From: Caulobacter sp. CCUG 60055
GTDB lineage: Bacteria; Pseudomonadota; Alphaproteobacteria; Caulobacterales; Caulobacteraceae
DNA length: 64,000 bases
Direction of reading: 5' to 3'
Assembly (NCBI RefSeq): GCF_022750545.1
Contig: NZ_PUIC01000003.1
Location: forward strand, 62,001 to 126,000
Below the pieces are notes generated by a model. It was not told the origin of the DNA, did no database searches, and was given only the letters and a program-made list of their open reading frames with translations. Positions 46,030 to 54,891 of the stretch are shown one piece after another (position 1 is the stretch's first letter; each line of letters opens with the position of its first letter). A program made the translations under genes and the position numbers.

Positions 46030-47886
46030 TCAGTTGTCGCGCACGACCTTGAGCACCGCCTGGCCGTAGCGTTCGACCTTGCCCTGGCCGACGCCGGACG
46101 CCAAGGCGAGGTCGGTCAGGGTCGCGGGCCTCAGGCGGGCGATGTCGGCCAAGGTGGCGTCGTGGAAGATGACATAGGGCGGCACGTGCTGCTCGGCCGC
46201 GCGCTCGCGGCGCCACGCCCGCAGGGCCTCGAACAGCGGGAAATCGGTCGGGGCGACGGCCAGGGATTCGCCGCCGCGCCGCCGGCGCGAGCGGGCGCCG
46301 GCCTTGTCGGTCTCGGCCGGCTTGCGCACCGACACCCTCTGCTCGCCGCGATAGACCGCCTTGACGCCCGCCGCGTCGCCCAGGGCGATCAACGGCCGGC
46401 CCTCGTTGGGGTCCTCGCGCAGCAGGCCCTCGAACAACAGCTGGTCGAGCAGGTCGCGCCAGCCGACGGCGCTGAACTCGCGGCCGACGCCGAAGGTCGA
46501 CAGCTTGGCCTCGAACGGCTGCACGTCCTTGGTCTTGCCGAGCAGGTGGTCGACGATGCGGCCGCGGCCGAACCGGCCCGAGCCGTCGCCGCTGAGGCGG
46601 TGCACCGCCGACAGGGCCTTCTGCGCCGCCTCGGTGGCGTCGATGGATTCCGGCGGACTGAGGCACAGGTCGCACTGCCCGCACGGGCGCACGTTCGCCT
46701 CGCCGAAATAGCGGCGCACCGCCGCCGGCCGGCAGCCGACGCCGTCGAGCATGGCGTAGAGCTGACGCAGCTTGCGCAGCTGCACCTGCTTGACCCCGTC
46801 CTCGACCTCGCGGCCGTCGATGCGCCGGACCGCCCAGGCCATGTCGGCGGCGGAATAGAGGCTGATGCCCTCGGCCAGCTGGCCGTCGCGCCCGGCCCGG
46901 CCGATCTCCTGCCAGTAGGCCTCGATCGAGGCCGGCGGATCGGCGTGGATGACGAAGCGGACGTCCGGCTTGTCGACGCCCATGCCGAAGGCGATGGTCG
47001 CCACCATGACCGCGTCCTCGGCCTCGAGGAACTGCTCCAGCCGGTCGGCCCGCAGGGTCTTGTCGAGGCCGGCGTGATAGGCCAGGGCCGGAACGCCCTC
47101 GGCCCGCAGCTTCTCGGCCAGCTTGTCGGTGCCGTCGCGCGAGCCGGCGTAGATCACCCCGGCCCGGCCCATGCGCTCCTTGACCAGCTCGATCACCCGC
47201 GCCCCCGCCGCGCCCTGCTTGCGCTCGGCCGAAAGGGCGAGCTCGGGCCGGGCGAAACTGTCGACGAACTCGGCGCAGTCCTGCAGCCGCAGCTCGGCGC
47301 GGATGTCGTCGCGGGTCCGCGCGTCGGCGGTGGCGGTGACCGCCAGCCGGGGCGCCTCGGGAAACACCTCGGCCAGGCGGCCGAGCATGCGGTATTCGGG
47401 GCGGAAGTCGTGGCCCCACTGGCTGACGCAGTGCGCCTCGTCGATGGCGATCAGGGCCAGCGGCAGGCGCGACAGCCGGTCGAGCATCGACGGCTGCATC
47501 AGGCCTTCCGGCGACAGGTACAGAAGGTCGAGCGCGCCGTCGTTGATGCGCCGCCAGATGTCGCTCCGCGCATCCAGGCTGGTGTTGGAATCGAGCTTCT
47601 CGGCCGCCACGCCCGACTGCTGCAACGCCGCCACCTGATCGGCCATCAGGGCGATCAGCGGCGAGATCACCAGGCCGAGGCCGGGGCGGACGAGCGAGGG
47701 TATCTGGTAGCACAGGCTCTTGCCGCCGCCGGTGGGCAGCACCGCCAGGGCGCTGCGCCCGGCCAGCACCTCGCCGATGACGCCGGCCTGCAGGCCGCGG
47801 AAATCGGCATGGCCGAACGTCCGGCGCAAAATGCCGCGGGCGACGTCCAGCGAAGGCGTCAGGGCATGGGAATCAGCAAGCACCAC
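46030..47886 (-). CDS. recQ: ATP-dependent DNA helicase RecQ
   Basis: 3'-5' helicase acting in recombination and fork repair. The 618-aa product has the helicase motifs VLPTGGGKSLCYQIP (I), LISPLIALMADQV (Ia), DEAHCVSQWGHDFRPEY (II, DEAH), GVIYAGSRDGT (IV), and HADPPASIEAYWQEIGRAGRDG (V-VI), a zinc-binding RQC region (RPCGQCDLC), a winged-helix part and an HRDC domain at the C-terminus (LFEALRAWRRERAAEQHVPPYVIFHDATL). Length and domain order are complete. Confidence 0.97.
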   Translation of the reverse strand: MVLADSHALTPSLDVARGILRRTFGHADFRGLQAGVIGEVLAGRSALAVLPTGGGKSLCYQIPSLVRPGLGLVISPLIALMADQVAALQQSGVAAEKLDSNTSLDARSDIWRRINDGALDLLYLSPEGLMQPSMLDRLSRLPLALIAIDEAHCVSQWGHDFRPEYRMLGRLAEVFPEAPRLAVTATADARTRDDIRAELRLQDCAEFVDSFARPELALSAERKQGAAGARVIELVKERMGRAGVIYAGSRDGTDKLAEKLRAEGVPALAYHAGLDKTLRADRLEQFLEAEDAVMVATIAFGMGVDKPDVRFVIHADPPASIEAYWQEIGRAGRDGQLAEGISLYSAADMAWAVRRIDGREVEDGVKQVQLRKLRQLYAMLDGVGCRPAAVRRYFGEANVRPCGQCDLCLSPPESIDATEAAQKALSAVHRLSGDGSGRFGRGRIVDHLLGKTKDVQPFEAKLSTFGVGREFSAVGWRDLLDQLLFEGLLREDPNEGRPLIALGDAAGVKAVYRGEQRVSVRKPAETDKAGARSRRRRGGESLAVAPTDFPLFEALRAWRRERAAEQHVPPYVIFHDATLADIARLRPATLTDLALASGVGQGKVERYGQAVLKVVRDN

Positions 47887-47923
47887 TCCTTATGGAGCGT
47901 CGCCCGCCCGGGGGCAAAGGGGA

Positions 47924-48232
47924 TCAGCCGCCCTTGCGCCAGCCGGCCTTGGCCATGCAGGCGTTGAACACCGCCTCGCGCGCCTTGCCGAACGAGCCGC
48001 CCCTGACGCTGGAGTTGTCGAGGGCGCCGGCCAGGGCGGCGACCACGCCGTATTGCGGATTGGAATAGGCGTCGGCCTGGCGCAGGTCGACCGAGGCCGA
48101 GGAGTCGCGACAGGCCGCCTCGTCGGCGGCGAAGGTCTTGGGATCGCCGCCGGTCCACCCGTCGGTCCCCGAGGCGGTCGCGCAGCCGGCCAGCAGCAGG
48201 GCCGCGGCGGCCGCATAGCCTTTGACGTTCAT
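47924..48232 (-). CDS. Small predicted lipoprotein
   Basis: A 102-aa protein with a lipoprotein signal MNVKGYAAAAALLLAGC (lipobox LAGC, Cys17), then Ala, a residue compatible with outer-membrane sorting. The mature part contains two Cys (AACRDSSAS and NACMAKAGW) that could form a disulfide, and YGVVAALAGALDNSSV. The longer frame upstream (to 48331) lacks signal-peptide character, so the ATG at 48230-48232 is chosen. I do not recognise the family. Divergent from PBP1A. Confidence 0.7.
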   Translation of the reverse strand: MNVKGYAAAAALLLAGCATASGTDGWTGGDPKTFAADEAACRDSSASVDLRQADAYSNPQYGVVAALAGALDNSSVRGGSFGKAREAVFNACMAKAGWRKGG

Positions 48233-48423
48233 GTCCTGTCTCCGAGCCCGCCGCCGGCGAACGGACGGCGACGCCCGCCCAGCCATAGCGCCGCCGCGCG
48301 GCGAAGTCATGCCCGCGGCGCCCGCGTTCACTTTTCGTCAATCTTGTCGCGCGTCCTCTCCGGTTTGAGTAAACAGCGGACAAGCGGTGCTGGGCGGGCG
48401 CGGCGAATCCACGTTCGGAGACG

Positions 48424-50427
48424 ATGACGATCATGGCGAACGGGTCCACCCCCGGCGGCGGCAAGCCACGGCGCACGCCGCTGCAGGCCTTGTTCTACTG
48501 GGGCGCGGTGCTCACCGTCTGGGCTCTGATCTTCCTGGTGGCGGTGCTGGCCGTGTTCGCCTGGGATCTGCCCGACACCACCAAGGCGCTGGACGTCAAG
48601 CGCCAGCCCTCGATCTCGTACCTCGACCGCTCCGGCGCCCTGCTGGCGGTGCGCGGCAGCCAGTTCGCGCCGCCGGTCAAGATCGACGAACTGCCGCCCT
48701 ATGTCCCAGCCGCCTTCGTCGCCGTCGAGGACAAGCGGTTCTACTACCACTTCGGCTTCGACCCGATCGGCATCAGCCGGGCGATGGTGTCCAACCTGCG
48801 CCGCGAGAGCGGCCCCTTGGCCGGCGGCTCGACCATCACCCAGCAGCTGGCCCGCAACCTGTTCCTGAATTTCCGCCAGACCTGGCGGCGCAAGGGCCAG
48901 GAGCTTTTGCTGTCGGTGTGGCTGGAGACCAAGTATTCCAAGAAGGAGATCCTGGCCCTTTATCTGAACCGGGTGAACTTCGGCGGCGGCGCCTACGGCA
49001 TCGAGGCGGCGGCGCAGCGCTATTTCAACAAGCCGGCCTCCAGGCTGACCGTCGGCGAGACCGCCCTGCTGGTCGGCCTGATGAAGAGCCCGTCGCGCTA
49101 CAGCCCGGTCTACAACACCGAGCGGGCCGAGCGGCGCGCCACCATCGTGCTCGACCAGATGGTCGCCAACGGCGCCATCACCGCCGCGCAGCGCGACGAG
49201 GCGCTGAAGCAGCCGGTGCGGGTGTCGCGCAACGTCGCCAACCAGAACGCCGGCTATTTCGTCGACTGGGTCGACGAGCAGGTGCGGGCCATGGTCGGCC
49301 AGCCCGAGGCCGACCTGATCGTCGAGACCACCCTCGACCTGCCGATCCAGGTGGGCGCCGAGAACGCCGTGCGCACCATCGTCGCCCGCGATTCCGCCAG
49401 CAAGGGCGTGCGCCAGGCCTCGCTGGTCGCCCTCGACGGCGAGGGCCGCGTGCGGGCCTATCTCGGCGGCGCCGACTATGGCGACAGCCAGTTCGACCGC
49501 GCCGCCGACGCCCAGCGCCAGGCCGGCTCGGCCTTCAAGCCGTTCGTCTACCTGACCGCCATGGAGAACGGCCACACGCCCAGCGAGATGGTCGTCGACG
49601 AGCCGGTGACCATCAACGGCTGGTCGCCGCGCAACTACACCGGCCGCTTCCTGGGCCCGATGACCCTGCAGACGGCGCTGGCCCAGTCGATCAACACGGT
49701 CGCCGCCCGGCTGGCCGACCAGGTCGGCACCACCAACGTCGCCGCCACCGCCCGCCGGCTGGGGATCACCTCGAAGATCCAGACCGACCCGTCCATGGCC
49801 CTCGGCGCCGTCGAGGTCAGCCCCCTGCAGATGGCCCAGGCCTACGCCCCGTTCGCCAACGGCGGCGTGCTGGCCAGGGGCTACGGCATCGAGCGCGTGC
49901 GCACCGCCGACGGCAAGGTGCTCTACGATCACGCCGTCCAGAAGGAGGCCCGGCCGCAGGTCATCAACCAGCCGGCCCTCGGCTATATGATCCAGATGAT
50001 GCGCCAGGTGCTGGTCAGCGGCAGCGGCGGCCGGGCGCGGGTGCCCGGCTACGACCTGGCCGGCAAGACCGGCACCACCAGCGATTATCGCGACGCCTGG
50101 TTCGTCGGCTACACCGGCGGCTTCGTGGCGGCGGTGTGGACCGGCAAGGACGACAACACCCCGATGCGCAGCGTCACCGGCGGCAGCTCGCCGGCCGAGA
50201 TCTGGCGCCTGTTCATGGCCGCCGCCCTGCCGCGCCTGAAGGTGCAGGCCATACCCGGCGGCGACGTCGCCGCCCCGCCCCCGACCGACGCCATCGGCGA
50301 CATCCTCAAGCAGGCGGCCGGAGGCGATTCCGAACAGCCGGCCGCCGACGGCGGGACCGCCCCGCCCTCGCCACAGCCCGCCGCGCCGCCGGCCGGCGGC
50401 GCGGCGGCCCAGCAGATTCCCTACTGA
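48424..50427 (+). CDS. mrcA: Bifunctional penicillin-binding protein 1A-type transglycosylase/transpeptidase
   Basis: Class A PBP that polymerises and cross-links peptidoglycan. The 667-aa product has a cytoplasmic tail, one transmembrane helix (about residues 23-45, FYWGAVLTVWALIFLVAVLAVFAW), a GT51 domain (AVEDKRFYYHFGFDPIGISRA, GGSTITQQLARNLF, KKEILALYLNRVNFGGGAYG), and a transpeptidase domain with SxxK in GSAFKPFVY, SIN in AQSINTVAA and KTG in AGKTGTTSDYRDAWFVG. A Pro-rich tail ends the protein. A second ATG at 48433 is also possible. The specific paralogue (PBP1A versus PbpX/Y/Z types) is not certain. Confidence 0.92.
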   Translation: MTIMANGSTPGGGKPRRTPLQALFYWGAVLTVWALIFLVAVLAVFAWDLPDTTKALDVKRQPSISYLDRSGALLAVRGSQFAPPVKIDELPPYVPAAFVAVEDKRFYYHFGFDPIGISRAMVSNLRRESGPLAGGSTITQQLARNLFLNFRQTWRRKGQELLLSVWLETKYSKKEILALYLNRVNFGGGAYGIEAAAQRYFNKPASRLTVGETALLVGLMKSPSRYSPVYNTERAERRATIVLDQMVANGAITAAQRDEALKQPVRVSRNVANQNAGYFVDWVDEQVRAMVGQPEADLIVETTLDLPIQVGAENAVRTIVARDSASKGVRQASLVALDGEGRVRAYLGGADYGDSQFDRAADAQRQAGSAFKPFVYLTAMENGHTPSEMVVDEPVTINGWSPRNYTGRFLGPMTLQTALAQSINTVAARLADQVGTTNVAATARRLGITSKIQTDPSMALGAVEVSPLQMAQAYAPFANGGVLARGYGIERVRTADGKVLYDHAVQKEARPQVINQPALGYMIQMMRQVLVSGSGGRARVPGYDLAGKTGTTSDYRDAWFVGYTGGFVAAVWTGKDDNTPMRSVTGGSSPAEIWRLFMAAALPRLKVQAIPGGDVAAPPPTDAIGDILKQAAGGDSEQPAADGGTAPPSPQPAAPPAGGAAAQQIPY

Positions 50428-50544
50428 GCCGGCCGGCGCTCCCCCGCGCGGGGGAGCTGGAACAATCGGTAGCGCTTGTTGAAGCCGCGGGTCGCGGCGG
50501 CCGGTCTATGGAGACGGCCGCGACCCGCGATTTCGAGAGGCGAC

Positions 50545-51531
50545 ATGGCCCGGCTGCGCAGCGCCACCACCCAGTTCCAGCACCGTCCCGGCGACAAGGT
50601 CTTCAACCTGGGCGTCGTCGCCCGGCTGACCGCCCAGGCGGCCAAGGCGGGCGTCGAACTGATCGCCTTTCCGGAAATGTGCGTCACCGGCTACTGGCAC
50701 TGCCGCAACCTCGACGAGGCCGGCTGGCGCGCCCTGGCCGAGCCGGTTCCGGACGGCCCGTCGAGCCTGGCCCTGCTGCGGCTGGCCCAGCGCCATCGTA
50801 TGGCCGTGGGCGCTGGCCTGATCGAGGCCGCCCCCGACGGCCGGCTCTACAACACCTATGTCGTCGCCCTCCCCGACGGGGCCGTGCATCGCCACCGCAA
50901 GCTGCACGCCTTCGAGAGCCCGCACGTCAGCAGCGGCGACGCCTTCACCGTGTTCGACACCCCGTTCGGGGTCCGCGTCGGCGTGCTGATCTGCTGGGAC
51001 AACAACCTCGTCGAGAACGCCCGGGCCACCGCCCTGCTGGGCGCCGACGTCATCCTGGCCCCGCACCAGACCGGCGGGACCGCCTCGCGCAGCCCGCACG
51101 CCATGGGCCCCATCAACCCGGCCCTGTGGCGCGAGCGCCATGTCCGCCCCGACGTCCTGCGGGCGGAGTTCCAGGGCGACAAGGGCCGCGGCTGGCTGAT
51201 GCGCTGGCTGCCGGCCCGCGCCCACGACAACGGCGTCTTCATCCTGTTCAGCAACGGCGTCGGCGAGGACGACGGCGAGGTGCGGACCGGCAACGCCATG
51301 ATCCTCGACCCCTATGGCCGGGTCCTGGCCGAGACCGACGCCCTGGACGAGGCCCTGGTCATCGCCGACCTCGACCTGGACCTTTTGCCGACCGCGACCG
51401 GCCGGCGCTGGATCCGCGGGCGGCGGCCCGAACTCTACAGCCTGCTGACCCGCCGGCTCGGCCATGAGCTGGACCCGCGCGAGGCCCGCTTCTCGACCGC
51501 GCCGGTGCTGACGCCCGACCCGCCGGCCTGA
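50545..51531 (+). CDS. Nitrilase-family carbon-nitrogen hydrolase
   Basis: A 328-aa member of the nitrilase superfamily. The Glu-Lys-Cys triad is visible: Glu in LIAFPEMCVTGYWHC, Lys in VHRHRKLHAFES, and Cys in VGVLICWDNNLVENARA. The extended C-terminus ARAHDNGVFILFSNGVGED is typical of amidohydrolase branches that act on small amides or carbamoyl compounds. The ATG at 50545 is preceded by GAGAGG. Substrate unknown. Transcribed after PBP1A with a 117-base gap that includes a GC-rich hairpin (CTCCCCCGCG-type, about 50438-50457). Confidence 0.87.
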   Translation: MARLRSATTQFQHRPGDKVFNLGVVARLTAQAAKAGVELIAFPEMCVTGYWHCRNLDEAGWRALAEPVPDGPSSLALLRLAQRHRMAVGAGLIEAAPDGRLYNTYVVALPDGAVHRHRKLHAFESPHVSSGDAFTVFDTPFGVRVGVLICWDNNLVENARATALLGADVILAPHQTGGTASRSPHAMGPINPALWRERHVRPDVLRAEFQGDKGRGWLMRWLPARAHDNGVFILFSNGVGEDDGEVRTGNAMILDPYGRVLAETDALDEALVIADLDLDLLPTATGRRWIRGRRPELYSLLTRRLGHELDPREARFSTAPVLTPDPPA

Positions 51532-51538
51532 GTCGGGA

Positions 51539-52306
51539 TCAGACCCCGAAGGCGTGCAGCGCCGCGCCGTTGGCCTTGAGCCAGGCGCGCTGCGGGCGCT
51601 CGTCGCCGATCAGGCCGCGCACCACCGCCCAGAAGGCCGGACTGTGGTTGGCCTCGATCAGGTGGGCGCATTCGTGGGCGGCGACATAGTCCATCACCTC
51701 GAACGGGCTGAGGATCAGCCGCCAGGAATAGCGGATGCGGCCGACCTCGGCCGCCGCGCCGAAACCGGCGGCGCGCGGCGGCTTGCACGAGCCCCAGCGG
51801 GCGCGGGCGTCCATGATCGACACCACCGGCATGGGCTGGCCCAGGGCGGCGGCGTGCACGGCGGTGCGCTCGGCCAGGGCCCTGCGGGCCTCCAGGGTCA
51901 GGCAGCGCACGACGCTGCGGGCGTAGGCCTCTTCCTCGCCGCCGGCGATCAGCCGGGCCGGCGCCCCGGCCGAGGCCGCGACCAGCCGTGCGCGCAGCCG
52001 GCCCGGCTCGTGCTCCAGGCGGCACGGGCGGCCGAGCACCGCGATCTCGGCGCCGGGCGCCAGGGCCGGCCGGCCGGGCATTTCGGCGACGCGGGCGGCG
52101 ATCCACGCCGCCTGGTCGCGGGCGAAGGCCACGGCCTCGGCCAGCCGGCGCGCCGAGGGGGCGATGGCCAGCACCTCGCGGCGGGCGACGTCCAGGCGCA
52201 GCGACACCCGCCGGGCGCGGCCGCTGACCTTGAGCCGCACCGTCCCGCCGGCGATCTCGATACGATCGCCGTCGTTGAAACGCTGGGCCCCGAACAGGTT
52301 GATCAT
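51539..52306 (-). CDS. SprT/YgjP-like zinc metallopeptidase (DUF45)
   Basis: A 255-aa protein of the DUF45/YgjP metallopeptidase family. The zinc-binding HExxH is in DYVAAHECAHLIEANHSPAFW, and the upstream RWGSCKPPR is the family's hallmark. The N-terminal half (RVSLRLDVARREVLAIAPSARRLAEAVAFARDQAAWI) is the usual accessory region. Cytosolic, substrates not known. Its start codon overlaps the stop of the upstream cytidylyltransferase gene (ATGA, 52303-52306), so the pair is translationally coupled. Confidence 0.9.
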   Translation of the reverse strand: MINLFGAQRFNDGDRIEIAGGTVRLKVSGRARRVSLRLDVARREVLAIAPSARRLAEAVAFARDQAAWIAARVAEMPGRPALAPGAEIAVLGRPCRLEHEPGRLRARLVAASAGAPARLIAGGEEEAYARSVVRCLTLEARRALAERTAVHAAALGQPMPVVSIMDARARWGSCKPPRAAGFGAAAEVGRIRYSWRLILSPFEVMDYVAAHECAHLIEANHSPAFWAVVRGLIGDERPQRAWLKANGAALHAFGV

Positions 52307-52992
52307 GCCGTCCGCCGCGCGCCGGCGAGGGCGAGGACGTCGGCCGTGTCGAAGTCCGGCCGGGCGGGATAGAGCGCCGCATAGACGCCCTCGACGAAGG
52401 CGAAGTCCTCGGGGGTGTCGACCGTCCAGCGCAGCGCGCCGAGGTTTTCGGCCTGGGTCAGCTGGACGATGCGGAACCGCTGCGGCCGGCGATAGAGGAA
52501 CGGCATGACGTGCTCGCGCTCATAGGGGTCGGTCGCCTCCCGCGCCGCCGTCGCCAGCGCCAGCGCCGTGACCACCTCGACGTCGAGACCGACCGGATAG
52601 GTGCGGGTCAGGGCGTTGGAGGTGTAGTCGCCGCCGTCGCGCAGGTGCAGGTCGATGCAGGCGTCGATGACGCCAGGATCGGCCAGCGGGCAATCGGCGG
52701 TCAGGCGCACCACCGGGTCGGCCGGGCCGAACGCCTCGGCGGCGGCGGCGAAGCGGGCGAGCACATCGTCCAGCGGCCCCCGGAAGACCTCGACCCCCGA
52801 GGCGGCGCACCAGGCGGCCAGGGGATCGTCCGAGGCCTCGACGCTGGTGGCCACCACCAGCCGGTCGATGCGCGCGGCCCGGCGCAGGCGCTCGATCTGG
52901 CGCTCGATCATCGGCCGGCCGAGCAACGGCCGCATCACCTTGCCCGGCAGGCGGGTCGAAGACAGGCGGGCCTGCAGGACGGCGAGGATCAT
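52303..52992 (-). CDS. SpsF-like cytidylyltransferase-family protein
   Basis: A 229-aa nucleotidyltransferase of the cytidylyltransferase-3/SpsF family. The nucleotide-binding N-terminus is ILAVLQARLSSTRLPGKVM, with LLGRPMIERQIERL next and VVRLTADCPLADPGVIDACID holding the metal-binding Asp. Close relatives make CMP-activated sugars for surface polysaccharide. No other sugar gene is in the vicinity, so the pathway is unknown. Translationally coupled to the metallopeptidase gene downstream. Confidence 0.85.
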   Translation of the reverse strand: MILAVLQARLSSTRLPGKVMRPLLGRPMIERQIERLRRAARIDRLVVATSVEASDDPLAAWCAASGVEVFRGPLDDVLARFAAAAEAFGPADPVVRLTADCPLADPGVIDACIDLHLRDGGDYTSNALTRTYPVGLDVEVVTALALATAAREATDPYEREHVMPFLYRRPQRFRIVQLTQAENLGALRWTVDTPEDFAFVEGVYAALYPARPDFDTADVLALAGARRTA

Positions 52993-53121
52993 GGTCCTGG
53001 CTTAGCATCCCGCGCCGTGTCGCGGAAAGCGTCGCGCGCGGCGGCCGACGCTCGCCGGGACCGCGCCTTGGGGATCGCGCCCCAGGATGACGCCGGGAAG
53101 ATATCGGCTATAAGCCCCGCC

Positions 53122-53820
53122 ATGTCCGCCACCCCGCCCTTCGGGCAAAAGCCCCACGGCCCGCTGCGCTCCTACGGCCGCATCAAGTCGCGCCCGATCA
53201 AGCCGCGCCAGGAAGCCCTGCTGGAGACCCTGCTGCCGCAGATCGCCGTCCCCGCCGAGGGCCCGCTCGACCCGCGCGGCCTGGCGCCGGACGCGGCCGA
53301 GGTCTGGCTGGAGATCGGTTTCGGCGGCGGCGAGCACATGGCGGCCCAGGCCGCCCGCCGGCCCGACGTGCTGGCGATCGGGGCCGAGCCCTTCCTCAAC
53401 GGCGTCGCCAGCGCCGTGCGCCACGTCGAGGAGCAGGGCCTGGCCAATGTGCGCATCCACCATGGCGACGCCCGCGACCTGACGGCCCGCCTGCCGGACG
53501 CCTGCCTGGACCGGGTGTTCATCATGTTCCCCGACCCCTGGCCCAAGGCCCGGCACCACAAGCGCCGCCTGATCCAGGCCGAGACCGTGGCCGAGCTGGC
53601 GCGGGTGCTCAAGCCGGGCGGCCGGCTGCGCTTCGCCACCGACTGGGCCGACTACGCCGACTGGACGCTGGAGCGCTTCACCGCCTCGCCCGCCTTCCAC
53701 TGGACGGCCGAGGCCGCCGACGACTGGCGGGTCCCGCCCGCGGACCACGTGACGACGCGCTACGAGGAAAAGAAGCTGGGCGACTGCGCCCCGGTGTTCT
53801 TCGATTTCGCGCGGACCTGA
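53122..53820 (+). CDS. trmB: tRNA (guanine-N7-)-methyltransferase TrmB
   Basis: Methylates G46 in the variable loop of tRNA. The 232-aa product has the SAM motif WLEIGFGGGEHMAAQA, the tRNA-binding region VFIMFPDPWPKARHHKRRLI, and LKPGGRLRFATDWADYADW. The frame is open upstream for several hundred bases on the opposite strand's shadow, but homology begins at the ATG at 53122. Divergent from the SpsF-like gene. Confidence 0.95.
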   Translation: MSATPPFGQKPHGPLRSYGRIKSRPIKPRQEALLETLLPQIAVPAEGPLDPRGLAPDAAEVWLEIGFGGGEHMAAQAARRPDVLAIGAEPFLNGVASAVRHVEEQGLANVRIHHGDARDLTARLPDACLDRVFIMFPDPWPKARHHKRRLIQAETVAELARVLKPGGRLRFATDWADYADWTLERFTASPAFHWTAEAADDWRVPPADHVTTRYEEKKLGDCAPVFFDFART

Positions 53821-53967
53821 ACGCCCGACCGGCGCGGCGGCGCGGAATCGCGAGGATTTAGCTAAAAATTCGCATGCCCGTCGCGAAACGGTCGGCCGTC
53901 CAGCCTGACCCTGCCTGGCCCGAACCCGCGCCGTCCCGGCCCGGATCGGTCGCCAGGAGCCGACGCC

Positions 53968-54192
53968 ATGTCCGCCACCGAAGCCGAAGACAATCTCGAC
54001 GTCGCCGTCGAGGATCACGCCGACCTCGCCGCCGAGGCGCAGGACGACGCCCAGGACCATGACGATGAAGACCTCGAGGACGAGGACCTTGAGGACGAAG
54101 ACGACGACGCCCTCGCCGTCGAGGACGAAGCCGCCAACGACGAGGAAGACGAGGACGGCGAAGAGGAAGACGAGGCGGCCCAGGAGGCCTGA
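53968..54192 (+). CDS. Highly acidic 74-aa protein
   Basis: A 74-codon frame with AGGAG nine bases before the ATG (the leader AGGAGCCGACGCC resembles that of the amidase at 27628). About half of the residues are Asp or Glu, with short repeats such as EDLEDEDLEDED. There are no hydrophobic or basic segments. Such proteins are often conserved hypothetical in alphaproteobacteria, but composition alone cannot prove coding. It lies between trmB and the rimP leader on the same strand. Function unknown. Confidence 0.5.
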   Translation: MSATEAEDNLDVAVEDHADLAAEAQDDAQDHDDEDLEDEDLEDEDDDALAVEDEAANDEEDEDGEEEDEAAQEA

Positions 54193-54291
54193 TCCCGTCG
54201 TCGGCGAGCGGGCGGCCTGAGGCTTCCCCTCGCCGACCATTCGCGCTATATAGGCGTCACATCGTCCGATTGCGCTGGATGGCGCATTCGA

Positions 54292-54320
54292 GCGGCGACC
54301 CTCGGGTTCGCCGCTTTTTT
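54292..54320 (+). terminator. Intrinsic terminator in the rimP-nusA leader
   Basis: GCGGCGA (54292-54298) pairs with TCGCCGC (54308-54314), the loop itself containing CCC/GGG, followed directly by six T. It lies 9-18 bases before rimP, downstream of a TATATAGG promoter-like patch and a smaller hairpin TGCGC/GCGCA (54271-54286). It could end transcription from the acidic-protein gene, or attenuate the rimP-nusA-infB operon. Confidence 0.7.
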
Positions 54321-54337
54321 CTTGGGTTTTGAAAGAC

Positions 54338-54889
54338 TTGCGCGGAAAGACAGCTGAAGACCGCAGCCTGATCGACCTGCTCGACCCCGTGGCCGAGGCC
54401 GCCGGCTACGAGATCGTCCGCCTGCGGCTGATGGGCGGCACCCAGTCGCGCCGCCTGCAGGTGATGGCCGAACGTCCTGACGGCGAGATGAACGTCGAGG
54501 ATTGCGCCAAGCTGTCGCGCGCGGTGTCCGAGGTTCTGGACGCCGCCGACCCGATCAAGGGCGACTACCTGCTCGAGGTCTCCTCGCCCGGCGTCGACCG
54601 GCCGCTGACCCGGCTCAAGGACTTCGAGACCTTCGAGGGCTACGAGGCGCGGCTGGAGCTCGACCGCCTGGCCGACGGGCGCAAGCGGTTCCGCGGCGAA
54701 CTGGCCGGGATCGAGGGCGACAACGTCTGCATCAACCTGGAAGGCGAGGCGGAAACCGCGCTCGTCCCCTTCGCCTGGGTCATCGAGGCCAAGCTGGTCA
54801 TGACCGACCAGCTGATGAAAAAAGGCGCCGAACAACGCGCCGCCCGCGCGGCGGCGAACGAAGATTTGTCCGAAAGTGAAGAGGACTGA
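54338..54889 (+). CDS. rimP: Ribosome maturation factor RimP
   Basis: Assists 30S ribosomal subunit assembly. The 183-aa product has the RimP core [72 protein letters not shown], and an SM-like C-terminal domain ([33 protein letters not shown]). Two TTG starts are possible (54329 and 54338). The second gives an N-terminus like the Caulobacter MRGKTA form. The stop is two bases before the nusA start. The leader contains an intrinsic terminator. Confidence 0.93.
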   Translation: MRGKTAEDRSLIDLLDPVAEAAGYEIVRLRLMGGTQSRRLQVMAERPDGEMNVEDCAKLSRAVSEVLDAADPIKGDYLLEVSSPGVDRPLTRLKDFETFEGYEARLELDRLADGRKRFRGELAGIEGDNVCINLEGEAETALVPFAWVIEAKLVMTDQLMKKGAEQRAARAAANEDLSESEED

Positions 54890-54891
54890 CC

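Noticed and set aside
53002-54240. 412-codon minus-strand frame opposite trmB and the acidic gene
   Set aside because: Shadow of trmB and of the acidic repeats (which read as Val/Phe/Leu-rich on the other strand).
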